Shown in pieces: positions 11,501 through 23,289 of a stretch of DNA of 64,000 nt. The translations under genes were made by a program, and so were the position numbers. Source of the stretch: Combretum micranthum (taxonomy: Eukaryota > Streptophyta > Magnoliopsida > Myrtales > Combretaceae); assembly GCA_024138025.1 (NCBI GenBank), contig JAMXBD010000367.1, positions 372,001 through 436,000 of the forward strand, read 5' to 3'. Positions within the stretch are counted from its first letter, which is position 1, and each line of letters begins with the position of its first letter. The notes beneath the pieces are model-generated. The model had not been told where the DNA came from. It ran no database searches and saw only the letters and a program-made list of their open reading frames with translations.

Positions 11501-13844
11501 GCAATTAACAAAAAGCCATATGTAAATAAAGTAACTGAGTTAACACAAAATCTTGCAAGCATTCACGTTTTTAATATACTAAATCATGAAACGTTATGAA
11601 CCGTACAGCATGCAGATGCACATCAAGTCAGCTTGTCAAGGTACAGCTAAGATGCCTACAGTCCTTGCATCATGGTAACCACATTTTGTGGAGCTCATCG
11701 TGAAAAATACCATGAGACGAGCTGATTCTATGCATCAAAACACATACAAACGTGGTTTCTCACCTATTTGGGTGGGTCCATTTATTTTTGTGCCCATACA
11801 TCAGCTTAAAGACCGCGGGCGAACATGCTATATAGTTCTAATCAGCAAACAATAAGTTGCAACTTGAATATATGAATATGTTGAGCATGCTGAGCAGTAA
11901 ATTAGGGACATAAGCAAAAAATGAGACTTACAAAGATGAGAATACTAAGATGGAAATGGGTTTACATGAGAATGAAAATAATAAGATCAGAAACAACAGT
12001 ATCCAAGAGGAAAATGGAGTAGTATTTAGATGTGGAAAACACAATTGAAAAGGTTTAAATATGTGTTGATGAGAACATATGGTATTTTTAGACTAATGAA
12101 ATATGGTCTACAATAATATGTAATAGCAAAATATGATCCACATACCCAACCCCACATAGTGGCAATAAGGTAAGAGTGCTCTTGTTGTTGTCGTTATTGT
12201 GTCATTTTTACGAATACATATTTTGTACTCCAATTACATAGAAAAAGCTTGTTCAGATGCATATAGTTGAACAACATATTGCCTCCATTCCCCTAATAAG
12301 AGAAAATCATTTACTATCTACTCATAAGACTAATCATACAAAAGAAACAATATGCTAATAATACAAGAGAAAGTATTTTTGCTAGTTGCTACTTCTGACA
12401 TTCATTCAGCTTGGGTTGCCCTGCGCACTCATTTTACATGGATAGTAAGGAATCTTTGAAAGTTTTTGACAAGTGCGTGGTTCACAAACATCAACAGTAA
12501 CTCTAGATTGGTGCCATTGTTCTATAGTGTTCTATACAAATCTTGTCCATTGGCAATAATTTACCAACCAAAAGTAAAAGAATGTGCAAAACTTCTCAAG
12601 AAATTTTACAAGAAAAGTGGCACACCAGAAGGCACATCATCACAAAGTAATTTACTTTGTATTACTTCGTGACCACCTATAGCAGCCAAATGGATGTATC
12701 ATGTACAACTATTCTCCCATAGGTTTCCATTCAAACAAGCACTATTTTCCATCAATCGATCTGTTATGAACAATTTGCAAGTTGCAACTTCATCTTAATA
12801 CCATTGTAAAAGTGCTGATAAACCCCTTAGTCTCTTAAACTGTAACTTCATCATGAACAAATATGAATTTACCTCCTATGCATAGCTATTTACAATTACA
12901 GGTGTTTCAGTTGTCCAGAGTAGGCTATAAATTAGTCTAATCAAGACGATACAATACTAAGCTTGAACCTGAGGTTGAATCAAAATTTAAGCACTTGAGC
13001 TTTGCTTAAACTTTTAGCTTGAGCTCAAAATTTTTAGCTTGCACAGAACTCAAGGAAGTATTGAATAAACTCGATCTCAACTTGATTAAACTCCTTTCAA
13101 CTCGAGATCTTAAAAATATTATTTTATTTAAATTATAATGACATTAATATCTAAACTAGACTCCAGCTTGATTAGGCTCGAGTCGGGTCACAAACTGCTC
13201 AAAAAAAGCATTATGAAGCTCCATCATAACTGGACAAACTATTCAAGTAACTAGCTTGAGCTTGAGCTAGAACTTGATTAAAATTTGAACCGAACTAAAA
13301 TAATTCACGAGTAGTTTGACACTTTTTTTACTCCCTAAATTTCTTAATACACTTTCACTGAAACAAATGTATTCTCATTAAAACTCCAAAATAGAGCCAG
13401 GAGAAATGACCATTTTCCACACACTAAACAACCTTCAATAAGTGCTTGAACTGCCTCCAGACTTTTCTCATCTCTCTCATCAGCCTCAACAACACAGCAT
13501 TCCTCCTCCTCTTCCTCTTCATCCTCATCTTCCTCTCTCTCTCCATTCAAATTCTTAATCCTGGACAGTCAAACAAACAAAAACTCCACTCTCAGAAACT
13601 CCAGCTAAGAAAGCAATATAAAAAATCCTCAATTGGATCAAAACAATCACACTGACCTAGATTTGGATTGCTTCTTGATTGACAGATTGGAGAGTTTGGC
13701 TTCAGTATCCTCCATGACATCGAAACTCGGATCGTAATCAGAATCATCGGAATCGTATTCTGAATCGGATTCGACATCGTCTTCTTCAAATTGTGATTCA
13801 TCGGATTGATCATCATCTGAAACCTCCATTGATGAAACCATCAC
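8582..13844 (-). CDS. SAP-domain and CCCH zinc-finger protein, two frame-breaking indels
   Basis: Nine exons can be assembled on the minus strand: 13844-13657, 13560-13433, 11498-11384, 11304-11243, 10962-10911, 10241-10128, 9564-9467, 9381-9254 and 9146-8582. All introns are GT/AG and the phases join correctly. The product would be about 482 residues. It has an acidic Asp/Glu-rich N-terminus (about residues 8-36 and 72-83), a SAP domain in exon 3 (about 106-143), a conserved middle region (YPVSSFVLKCKG, GDIVMFEQNVYD, SRSATGPPCG, KESYGAAKQQHTF), a basic stretch, and a CCCH finger at the C-terminus (C-x7-C-x5-C-x3-H). SAP domains bind DNA and CCCH fingers usually bind RNA, so a nuclear nucleic-acid-binding role is inferred. 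The architecture resembles plant proteins named zinc finger CCCH domain-containing protein 62, though I am unsure of that name. Exon 6 (10,178-10,190) and exon 7 (about 9,520) each contain a small indel, so the sequence as given does not translate through. Confidence 0.85.
10450..10509. repeat. Perfect 30-bp tandem duplication
   Basis: Two identical 30-bp copies (10450-10479 and 10480-10509), starting GCGACCTTTAAATG and ending GAGACA. They lie in intron 5 of the SAP/CCCH gene, just after a poly-A run. Perfect identity suggests a recent duplication or replication slippage. Confidence 0.95.
10841..10856. repeat. (GA)n microsatellite
   Basis: Eight GA units directly after a short AT run, within intron 5 of the SAP/CCCH gene. 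A candidate length-polymorphic marker. Confidence 0.95.
11499..13432 (-). other. Large intron 2 of the SAP/CCCH gene
   Basis: This 1.9-kb intron lies between exon 2 (ends 13433) and the SAP exon (starts 11498), with GT at its 5' end and AG at its 3' end. No alternative exon is recognisable. The segment at about 12930-13320 carries a degenerate repeat. Confidence 0.75.
12930..13320. repeat. CTTGAGCT/CTCGAG-rich degenerate repeat in an intron
   Basis: This block contains many variants of AGCTTGAGCT, AACTCGAG and GGCTCGAG in both orientations, including the palindromic CTTGAGCTTGAGCT near 13255. Such self-complementary words are common in old short inverted-repeat transposons of plants. I cannot place ends or a target duplication. 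Confidence 0.4.
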
Positions 13845-13908
13845 GATGATGATGCTTTACAGTACATAGTGGTTTAGTTCGGTTCTTAAAGTTAGGACAT
13901 GAACATGA

Positions 13909-13920
13909 ATATATAATATT
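13909..13920 (-). promoter_or_regulatory. Candidate TATA box of the SAP/CCCH gene
   Basis: On the minus strand this reads AATATTATAT, about 70 bp upstream of the ATG at 13844, a plausible spacing for a TATA element with a short 5' UTR. The surroundings are AT-rich, so the call rests on position only. Confidence 0.3.
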
Positions 13921-16320
13921 TGCTTCATGATTTGTCTGAGAGAATTAAAAAACTGTCAAAAGAAATTTGAAATTGAAAAGGCGCATGAATTTTGGGATTT
14001 GAGTTGGGCCAAGCCTGTTTGGATTTTTGTTTTGTTTTTTTCCTTTTTTAATTTTAATTGATATTTTAAAATAAATTTAAATTAATAGATTTATTAGATA
14101 TTTAATTTTAAAGATGTTGCTCCTTCTACTAGATTAAATGAAAAAAAGCAAACTCAAGCAATTAAGCAACACCAAATTACTACGTATTTGATATAGAATA
14201 TACATGTCTGGTGAAAAACCGGTGTCTCAAGAATGTAGAATTGGAGAAAAAAGATAAAAATTTAATTAATTTTTTATTTTAATTCAATTAACTAAGTTAT
14301 TTTAAATTAATCAATTAATTAACATTTAATTACTTTATTAATCTATGAATCGATTATTAATTAAGTCCATTTGATTATACATTTGGTTAATTACTTATAA
14401 TATAATTATGTAAAGTTAAATCCTAATTATTATAATCAGATCAACTATTAGTTTATTTCACAAACCGATACCAAGGGATTAGGTGAGAATTGGTTTATAT
14501 TTTATTTATTAAATTGATTTAGTTTTTAACCAATTAAAGTTCTTTTCTCTTTCTTTTTTTTTTTTAATTTTAATTAGTTAGATTTATTTAAGTAAACTTT
14601 ATTTAGAATGGAGCAATTTAAAAGGTGAAGAAATTGGAGTGAATCAATCCCTTGAACCATGCTTAGAGTTGATTCAATTATGAACCAGTTCGATTCATAT
14701 AAACTAGACCATTTATCATTATTTTTTATTTACTTAATATTAAGAAAATTAATTATTTCATATTATTAAATTCATTTATAACTATTATTAAATAATTATA
14801 AAATTAAAGATTACAAATAAGTTTTCACAAGTAAGGTTCACTTAACAAGATCAAAGCAAGTTCCTATAAGTTTAAACCAACTTTGAATAAAATCTTTTAT
14901 GCTAAATCTGAAACTTAGTGTTTATGATTTTAATTTCATGTTGGTTTCATGTTAATTTGTGACAATCAAAATATAAAAATTGATGAAAAAAACATTTTAC
15001 GTTAAATTTGGCTTAAATTAAAGATCTAACTTGAGTTTTAATGAAAAACACTTTGTATACATATAATTATAAATTTCATTATTAAATCAACATCAGTTAT
15101 ACATATTAATCATATGTTTTCATCATATTATTGATTCAATCCAAATCTATAATTTAATTAACCAAATTGATAAAATTATTGCATGTAACTAACAAATCGA
15201 ATTAAAAAACATGCATTTATTCATATAATTATATCAACTCATTTTTAACATGCAAACATTAATCTAAAATCAAAATCATATAAACAAACACAATTAAGCA
15301 TTATATCACAATGAATATGTTATTGGAGTTAAGATTACTTGCCTAGTTGTAACAACAAGAAAAAAACTTAAACTAATATAATACCTTGCATGCAAGTTTT
15401 TGATGCTGCTACACTTTCTCAAACTCCTCTTGTTACAACAATTTGCTTTCTTTTGTTTTGTTGTTAGATTAGATATGGATTTCTAGAGAGGAATAGGTTT
15501 TTTATTTAGGTTTTTAGAGAGAGAAAAGTAATCTGTAAAGGAATATGAAATGAGAAACTTGTAAGAGAAATTTTTTAGAGTAGCTTGTAGAAGAAGATAA
15601 AAAGAGTGGAGAAGATTTAGGAAACTTATTGATGAAGAAAGCAAATCAAGGTTTATGTATATGAAGTTAGTTAATGAGTTAATTACTAAAAGACCCTTAA
15701 CTTGTCAAGTATACCTTAACCTCTACTTTAATTAACCTAATTTATAATTCTATGTAATTACATATAGTTGTTTTACTTAACAATTTGAATATTTAGTTTC
15801 TCATAATTATGTAAGTTGATATTTATTAATTAAATTAATTCTTGTTAATGTAAATTGATATTTATAATTAAGCAACTCATTATTTAGCACAAATCACTTA
15901 ACTAATAATTATAGATTCAAATTCATATATAATCCCATCTTATTTATTATTATTCTAATTTAGTCTTAGAAGAATTTTAGGGATATTTCGATGAACCATA
16001 TTATTCTCTACCAAGGATAATAGCATTAGTAATGCATGTGCTATTGATTTTTGGCAATTTAGTACTTGTTCTTTGAAGTACCGACATTTCAATTCCTCCA
16101 TTAAATATCCATTTAACGAATGTTTTGTTTGATGTCATGGCATTTTGTGATATTGTAATATTGTCGACAACAATCTATGTGATGCATTCAATGGAAACAT
16201 ACTAGGGATACGATGCAAATCCCCTATGTCCATGCTTGAGGCATACACATTTACATTAAGGGAAGAATACAAAAATAGTGATTTGAATAGAAGAAGCGGC
16301 TTGGGAAGCTTTGGCCAAGA
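13921..16320. other. AT-rich intergenic DNA
   Basis: 2.4 kb of AT-rich sequence without a convincing ORF. Tracts of TTAATTAA-like words at 14.2-14.5 kb and 15.0-15.3 kb look like old repeats, but I cannot assign them. Confidence 0.55.
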
Positions 16321-16329
16321 ATAGTTAGA

Positions 16330-16830
16330 AAACTTTATGAGAACAAGGAAAAATCAAGGTGGCATGAGATATGTTTTAGTGGAGACTCGGAGTTTGAGAT
16401 TCAACATGATGGACATTAGTACACCATTGTTCTTGACAAGCAATCATGTATATGGACTTTGTTGGGATTCTTTACTGCCATGCTATTAGTGTTATCGTTA
16501 ATTTAGGTCGAAATCTTGAAGATTATGTGGATGGGGCTTATAGCATGGAGATCTTCAAAAATATCTACTTACACATTATCGCCTCCATTAGAGGTGAGAA
16601 ATTTTGGGAGAATACTAGAGTTAGAGGGCTTGAACCACTCCTAAAACTAAGTAAGAGAGAAAGAATCCAAAGGAATAAAAGGATTGAGGAGTTGGAGCAA
16701 TCATGGATAAAATGACTAGGCATGATAGGCCTATGAGCTATACTATATGCAAAAAGATTAGGCGCAATCAAATAGGGTGTCAATTGAGCAAGGGGTCTAA
16801 GCTACGCTAATATGAGCAGGTTGCATCAGC
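16330..16830 (+). pseudogene. MuDR-like (MULE) transposase C-terminal remnant
   Basis: This resembles the C-terminal end of Mutator-like transposases. One frame gives SRWHEICFSGDSEFEIQHDG, a stop, then YTIVLDKQSCI, corresponding to the segment before the SWIM zinc finger. After a frame change, 16446-16715 reads VGILYCHAISVI, then EDYVDGAYSMEIFKNIYLHI, the usual CxH and Y-S-x-E-x-F/Y pattern of this region. After the next stop, 16716-16827 contains RPMSYTICKKIRRNQIGC, a degenerate zinc-knuckle tail. Stops and a frameshift show it is dead. I did not find the DDE core or terminal inverted repeats. Confidence 0.72.
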
Positions 16831-17712
16831 ATATATGTAAATTCTTTGATGCTTTGATTCCATTTTACTCTTACCTGTAGTGATTGAATAAGTCAGTAGA
16901 GTATTACAGCCAATATAAAGCACAACATGAATAAGCTGTTGTTATTTGCAAGAAGAAGAAACAAGAAAAGGTAATCCCATCGTCGATTACTCCTTTCAGA
17001 GTGCTATTATTTACGCTTATTAACCTCCTCTCTATTGTTGATCCTTTTAGGTTAAAGGCATGGATTACTGCTTCTCCCAAAGTAGATTAGAAGAGAAGAT
17101 GCTAGGGATGTATATAAGATGATTCGGGCTTATTTTGAAACAACTTCCTTCCCAATTCGAGAAGATTCATCAAGAGCTATAAACCCAACATGGCTTATTG
17201 CAATGATTGTCAATCAAAACAAAGGAGGTCAGCAAGATGTTCATATGAAGGATGGGAGTGGAGACACTACCAATGGAGAAGATAATATAGATGATAACAA
17301 CAGTAAAGAAAAGATGATGGTGGCAAGAAAGGTGATGATTTGGTGGAAGAGACCGGAACTACGAACATGAGATGAAGATATAGAATTCTAAAATGGACAC
17401 AGACGCAAAATTGAAGAAATAATCCATGAAGACAAAAGTAGTGTCATTCATCAAGTGAAAAAGTAACCGCCTAATGCTAACAACATGTAAGAATTATTCT
17501 GAGAAAGCAAAGGGTAAGGGAAAGAATTCTATTGAAGTCATTGTCATTACTTAGTTGAATGATTGTTCTTAGTTGTAGTGTAGTATGTTCTAGTTGTTTT
17601 ACAAGTTTCTTTTTCTAGCACTTCATGAAAGGCATTTGGAATGTTTATCTAACAACAAGCTGGTTTTTATTCTTATTTTTTTATTAGAAGGACCAATACT
17701 ACAACTATGGAT
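16831..17712. other. Unassigned sequence after the MULE remnant
   Basis: There is an 83-residue open frame at 17119-17370 (plus) rich in Asp, Asn and Lys. It matches no family I recognise and has no clear gene structure. It may be further transposon-derived sequence. No host gene is supported. Confidence 0.35.
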
Positions 17713-18165
17713 TGTTGAACTAGTGTATTCAATATGAATTTTGATGAGGAAATGCATTGCATATATATACAAAAGTTATAGATAATTTACACTTATTTGG
17801 CTATACATGCTTGATTAGCAATGCATTGAAAATATGCAAATGTCTATGTTTGTGTTTTGTTATTTAGCAAAATTGTACAGGTCTAGATTGTACTAACTAG
17901 CTAGTAGGTTTTTGTATTAGCTCTCAGTACAAATTTTTTCTAGCAATAACTTTGTGTGAATTTTAAGGGTCCTACTAAAGGCCCTTACCAGCTTACTAGT
18001 GCGCCCAAAGTATAGGCAATTTTTATGAACTGGTTACCCAATAGGATTTGTACTGGTGAGCCAATAAAGCCAAACTAGTCATTACAAGCATTTAATGCAT
18101 ATCACTTTGTGAAGAAAAGAGGGGCAACAGATAAAAGTCTTGAAGATCTTATAAATGTAAATTGA
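17713..18165 (+). repeat. Truncated copia LTR fragment
   Basis: Starts TGTTGAACTAG and continues with TTTTGATGAGGAAATGCATT, the 5' end shared with the LTR fragment at 36862. The two stay similar through about 450 bp (GTCCTACTAAAGGCCC versus GTCCTACCAGAGGCCC), then this copy stops matching near 18165. No PBS, internal region or partner LTR is seen. Confidence 0.72.
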
Positions 18166-20930
18166 AAGGGACCACAGCGTACTACAGTGTCACCATAGGC
18201 TAACGCCTCCATCAAGGAGCAGTCCTTTAATTAGAGATCGCTCCCGAATGCATATCGAGACCCAATGCTCCCAAAAGCCCAATATGAGTCACTTATAACA
18301 TCTTGCAAGGGCGCATAGCATCCCAGCACTTAGCTCGAGTTACTTCAAGGTGCCAAGTAGATGACAAGCAGCATGTGAACGTGGGGCTTATAAGTCTCGG
18401 CTCAACTCAAGGTCACGAGGACAACACACCCAACTTGGTTCTATATGATGAGAAGTCTATCAACCATCAAAGAAGGTTTTGGGATTGAACCCATCGCCAA
18501 AACACTCCCAAGCAAAATGCCCTTGGTGGCCGAGGTTCATATGAGGTACTCCTTGATCATGCTTTTTCTATAAGTGCTTTTTAAAACTCTTTTTAATCTC
18601 TTAAAAATTCCTTTAATTACTCATATTTTAACCAGCCAAAATACCGGGTGCTTGTGCAGTAATAATATATCGGTGAATACCGAGTCCAGTCATAGGGAGT
18701 GAAGACTAGCTATCAACTATATCAGTCCAAATTATAGCTAGGCCAATCAAAAGTGTTTCTTTTTTGGATTTTCTTATATAGAATTAAACTACAGAAAAAT
18801 CTTAGATTTCCAACACCTGTAAATTGATTAGGTTAAGAACCAATAGATCTGAACAATCAATCAAATGTATGCTACTGATTAGAAATACACTTGCCAATCC
18901 AAATTTCAATGGACCGAGTGGACAGAGGCCTAAAGGACCAAGTGAACCGATAAATATATTCTACTGTCAACAATTTGTTTTTGCGTAAGCCCTATAATAC
19001 TCAATTAAATGGCATATAGTGTAGAAATACTAAATTGACATGACTACAAAATATATACTATCATGTCTTAGATGGTTCTATAATCCTGATTACCCACCAT
19101 GAATTTTTATTCCGCTCACATAAGCTCTTACAATATGAATTCACTTATATTGGAAACCCTATGGTACCTTATATGCTGTCACTGTCGATGATACCTTAAT
19201 GCAGTCCCAAGTTAACCATCCAAATGATTCTCTTACCCTACAAGTACCTTAAATGTAGTTTGAAGGTTGTATAGGATACCTCAAATTCAGTCATGGGCTA
19301 AAGTCTCTAAATACTTACATTAAAACCATAAATGATATGCTCTAAATATGGCTTCATAGTCCATGCTTTCCCTAGATCTTTTAATTTGTTCCTCAAAGGC
19401 AAAAACCAACATAAGTATTAGATAATTCGAGTAAAGATCATTGTAACCATTGACTTGATGTTCAATTCTTATTGTTCCAATAGCATACGGTGACAACCAT
19501 AAGTGATGTAGATTTCGTGCAATGTATGTCCATTTTTATTTATAACCCAATTATTAATATTTAAGGATAAATAATCAATATGTAGTTCAATTTAGACAAT
19601 ATCACACAAAGAAACACAATTTATATATAAGAGCACAATCAAGCAATGTATTCTCAATGCCATGAAATGATCCAAACGCCAATCATAAGAAATCAAAATC
19701 AAATAAAATTAATGGAATCCAATTAGATTTATGTGCAGATTTAAATTGCTAACTTTTTTTTCGAAATTCCCAAAATTAGCCCCAAATTGAAAACCTAAAT
19801 TTTGAAAATTCAAAAGAAATTCAAATATCAAAACAAATTGAATTATAATTTCTTAACAATTCTTTAAATGAAAAGTTTTCTAAGAAAAATCATAACAATC
19901 TCCTTAGAAGCTTTGATTTGGCAAAATTATGATTTTACCTTTAATCGAAAAATTACGCATATTAAAAATAAAAATTTAAAATAAATTAAACTTGGTTGAT
20001 ATATTTAAATCATTATTAGCCCAAGAGATTAATTGAAAACCCTAAACTATTTAAAACAAGCTAAGGCCTTGCATATATAACACATCGGATAGTACGATGT
20101 GGCAAAAACCCTAAAAAGTTATCCTTTTTTCCCTTGTCTAAAATTCTAATTCTATCCTTTTTTCTCTTCCATATGAATATTATCCTTTTCTTTTCTACTA
20201 CCCCTTTTAGGAGACCCTCTAAAAACCTTAAGGTAAGGTTTTCTAAAACCCTAACCCTTTCTTAGTACTAAATAAGTAGAATTAGCAAAAGTATAGTACT
20301 AATTAGCTCAAGTGATGTCTTTTACATGAGAAAAATGGAGAGGATGAAGTAGTGTTAGGAAAGGATGGAAACCTACCATCACAACAAAATTCATGTCAAA
20401 GTAAGCATGAGACCTTAAGATGTCGTAATGTGAGTATTTTAGCATTTTGAGTATGAAAACTGACTTAGGTGAGTTAATAATGTTTGAGGTGTTAAGAAAT
20501 CAAGTTTTGGAGTGATTTTGAAGTTTTAAATCCCCTTCCCAATTGATGCAAGTGAAAACTATTGTCGAATGGGATAAGACATCAAAACTAACTTATTTTA
20601 TAAGCTTACGATGGTTTTGAAGTTGGGTTTGCTACAATAGTGATAAAAGGTATTTTAGGTGTGATTTGGAGTTGGGTTTTGTTGTAAGTTGATGGTAGTA
20701 ATGTAAAACAATGAAGTCTTTAATGAGCATATTGTAAAAAAATTAAAAAAAAAAAACCATGAAGATAGTAGTTGCCATCAAAACTAGGTGTTTTAATCTT
20801 TCAATCATAATAAATCATGATTTAACAAATGAAATATGAAAAATAAATGAATCTAGGCATGAGAACGACCATCTAATACTTTTAAAGTCACCAAAAGTTG
20901 TTCCAAAATATGTTTTTGACAAAAATAACA
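18166..20930. other. Mosaic of unclassified repeats
   Basis: 18.17-18.68 kb is richer in GC than its surroundings and resembles degenerate transposon sequence. 18.66-18.75 kb contains a phrase (GAGTCCAGTCATAGGGAGTG) of a type often seen near plant retrotransposon ends. 19.5-20.9 kb is AT-rich. No ORF of recognisable family is present. Confidence 0.4.
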
Positions 20931-21425
20931 AGTATAGGACGAAGTAGCACAAACCCAGAAGAACATGGCATGTAGACGATGTCATGTACCTACCCATGTT
21001 CCTCTCTGACCCACAAAAAAACGAAGAAATGTGTTTTCCAAAAAGCATGGCATGTACACAAGGTCATGTTTGTCCGTGCTTCTCCTATTCTAAAAACACT
21101 TGAAACCCAGAAGAATATGGGAAATACAGACAACCGTGTTCCCCCCATGCTTCTCTCTATTATAAAAAAATGCTTGGAACCTAAAAGAACATAGGGAGAC
21201 ACATACAGTCGTGTTTCCCCCGTGTTTCTCTCTAGTCTCAAAACTCCTTTCAACTTTAAAAGAATACAAGGGGATACGTGCCTTGTGTGCCCCTCATGTT
21301 TCTCTCGCTAAAAGACACAAGAGAATATGTGCCTTCGTGTACCCCCTTGTGTTTCTCTCTTTGAAAGAACACATGGGAATACATCTTCTCGTGTACCCCT
21401 CATGCTCTTTTTCAACCCCTTTATA
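20931..21425. repeat. Degenerate tandem array of palindromic units
   Basis: About six diverged units of roughly 80-90 bp. Each has an arm like GAACATGGGNNACAC followed by its near-inverse GTGTTNCCCC(A/C)TGT and then TTTCTCTCT. The overlapping ORFs on both strands here follow from the repetition, not from coding. Similar CACGG/CCGTG-rich palindromic words occur inside the gypsy-like LTRs at about 33.0-33.2 kb and 47.9-48.2 kb, so this is probably part of a long LTR. Confidence 0.6.
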
Positions 21426-21899
21426 ACTTTGTGTTTCTCACTCGAATCACACAAAACTCAACCTGGTTCTTCTCTTAATCTTAAATGACCTTCTAAGACC
21501 TTCAAAATACATATTTAGCAAGTACTAATACCTTATTCATGACATACATCATCTAAACACTTTAGTCTTAGAATGCTTTACACAAATTAAAGTAATTCAA
21601 TCTTAATAAGTGGAATAGGACACTAAAGACTGTATGGGATTAGTGGACTCTGGGAATCAATTCCTCAAAGATAAAAAATCGAACCCACAAAAATATAGCC
21701 CACTAAGGATCGGTCAACTTAAGCCCAAAAACCGAACCTTACCTGTATAATTAAGTAGATAACTTGACTAAATGAAACAAATGACCCTTTAAATATTATC
21801 CTCGAGTAGATATGGTTAAATTAGAGAGACCTAATGTAACAAACAACATAAAAATAAAGAAAACGTGAGCTAATTCTCAACTTCAATTATGAATAGTTA

Positions 21900-23056
21900 T
21901 TGTACATCAAGCTTTAAGAAGGGATTTGAAAGCTTAAACTAAATAGCAGGTTTGTAGTAATTGCATGTTGTTTGTTGAGATAATATTAATAATCAAACTA
22001 AGAATTTAAACTCGGCTTAATTGATTATTGATTGCTACTTGGCCATTTACTCTAAGAGTGGCACATCTGGACTAGGTTACGAACCTGATTGAAACTTTGG
22101 GATGATGCGGTAGTTGTGGGCACCTAGACCCCTCATGGAGTGTTGGTAAGGACAGGTAAGTAGTCGATAGGGATATTTCGAAACTAGACGACCAGTTGGG
22201 AGCTGGCATGAAGTTGCAACAGGTTATGCAGGGATATGCTCTTGCATAAAACATCATAATGGACTATGCTCATTGATGGTTGTTTGTGTGGAATTGATCT
22301 GTACGAGACTATTTCTTTTTTCTTCTTTTTTGGTAAATTCTAAGGACTTATGAACCCCTCTCTTTGATGTGTGATCCGCTGAGGGAACCTTAGCCCTTTT
22401 GTTTGGTAAGAGTCTTGAGTACTTTTGTATGTGTTTGTACTTATGGGACGTTGGGAATACTTTTTTGCTGACTTAAACTTAACCAACTTAATTTATGTTT
22501 GCTACATTAGCTTAGGCGTGCATGAAATGCGTATATGTGTTTGGTTACTATATCCTGGGCTTTGCCGCTCATTTTCACTATTTTTAATATTGAAAATGAT
22601 TACTTCGTGGACCTTCATCATGATTCCATGGGTTTCGAGTCTAGGAGTTTGGAGAGTGACTTAAATGAGTAAAGGGGCCATATGGAATTTGAGAAAAACT
22701 ATGTAAATGTTTTCATTCTTTTTTTTTTTTATGGATGATTGTAAACTTTAAGCTATTTTATTACTTTTAGGCCAAATACCAAGCTTTCTAATTGGATTAA
22801 ACCTAGCTCTCTTTTGTGGTTGCTATCTTCAAATGTTTTAGACTTTAAATTTCATCTTAACACTCTTAACCGCTTTTCTATATGTTTTGGATAAGAACTT
22901 CTTAATCTTTGCAAAACTATCAAGTTAATCACAATTTCACAATAAAATTGAATAGTTACCTACCTAAATAACGGAAGCCTTGCACATGTCACTTGAAGGC
23001 GATGTGTGTGTCAAAACAACTACGCCCTTAGCACCCTAAGGCTGGGTCGTTTCACA
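21900..23056 (+). repeat. 3' portion of a long gypsy-like LTR
   Basis: This ends GGGTCGTTTCACA. Before that it has features shared with the solo LTR at 31857-34733: a GTAGTCGAT segment near 22160, a segment like CTGGGCTTTGCCGCTCATTTT (22555-22575) and an internal TCATGATTC-type stretch. This layout is seen in long LTRs of plant Ty3/gypsy chromovirus elements. I could not find its 5' end or a target duplication, so it may be truncated. Confidence 0.5.
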
Positions 23057-23289
23057 CCAACCACAACATTAACTCCTTCCAAGTTAGTAGTGACTTTAAC
23101 GAATACAAAAGGAGCATTAGTAATGGTTCTCAAAATGTTCACCTCATTTAACGAGACAATTATTGTGTAACCTTTAGCATCCTCATTTGGAATTTCTTAT
23201 TTTCGGCCTCAATTTAAAAACCAAGAATGGGGGTTGCATTGGTTATTTTAAAAAATTAAGACATTTTCAAACAGTTTCTAAAATCCCCT

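Noticed and set aside
13344..13550. Acidic 68-residue ORF as a separate gene
   Set aside because: It is exon 2 of the SAP/CCCH gene read past its splice donor at 13433.
17119..17370. 83-residue ORF as a host gene
   Set aside because: It is low in complexity, has no recognisable domain or splice partners, and lies in transposon-derived sequence.
20815..21426. Several overlapping ORFs on both strands near 21 kb
   Set aside because: They arise from tandem palindromic repeats that happen to lack stops; the translations are repetitive and match in both orientations.
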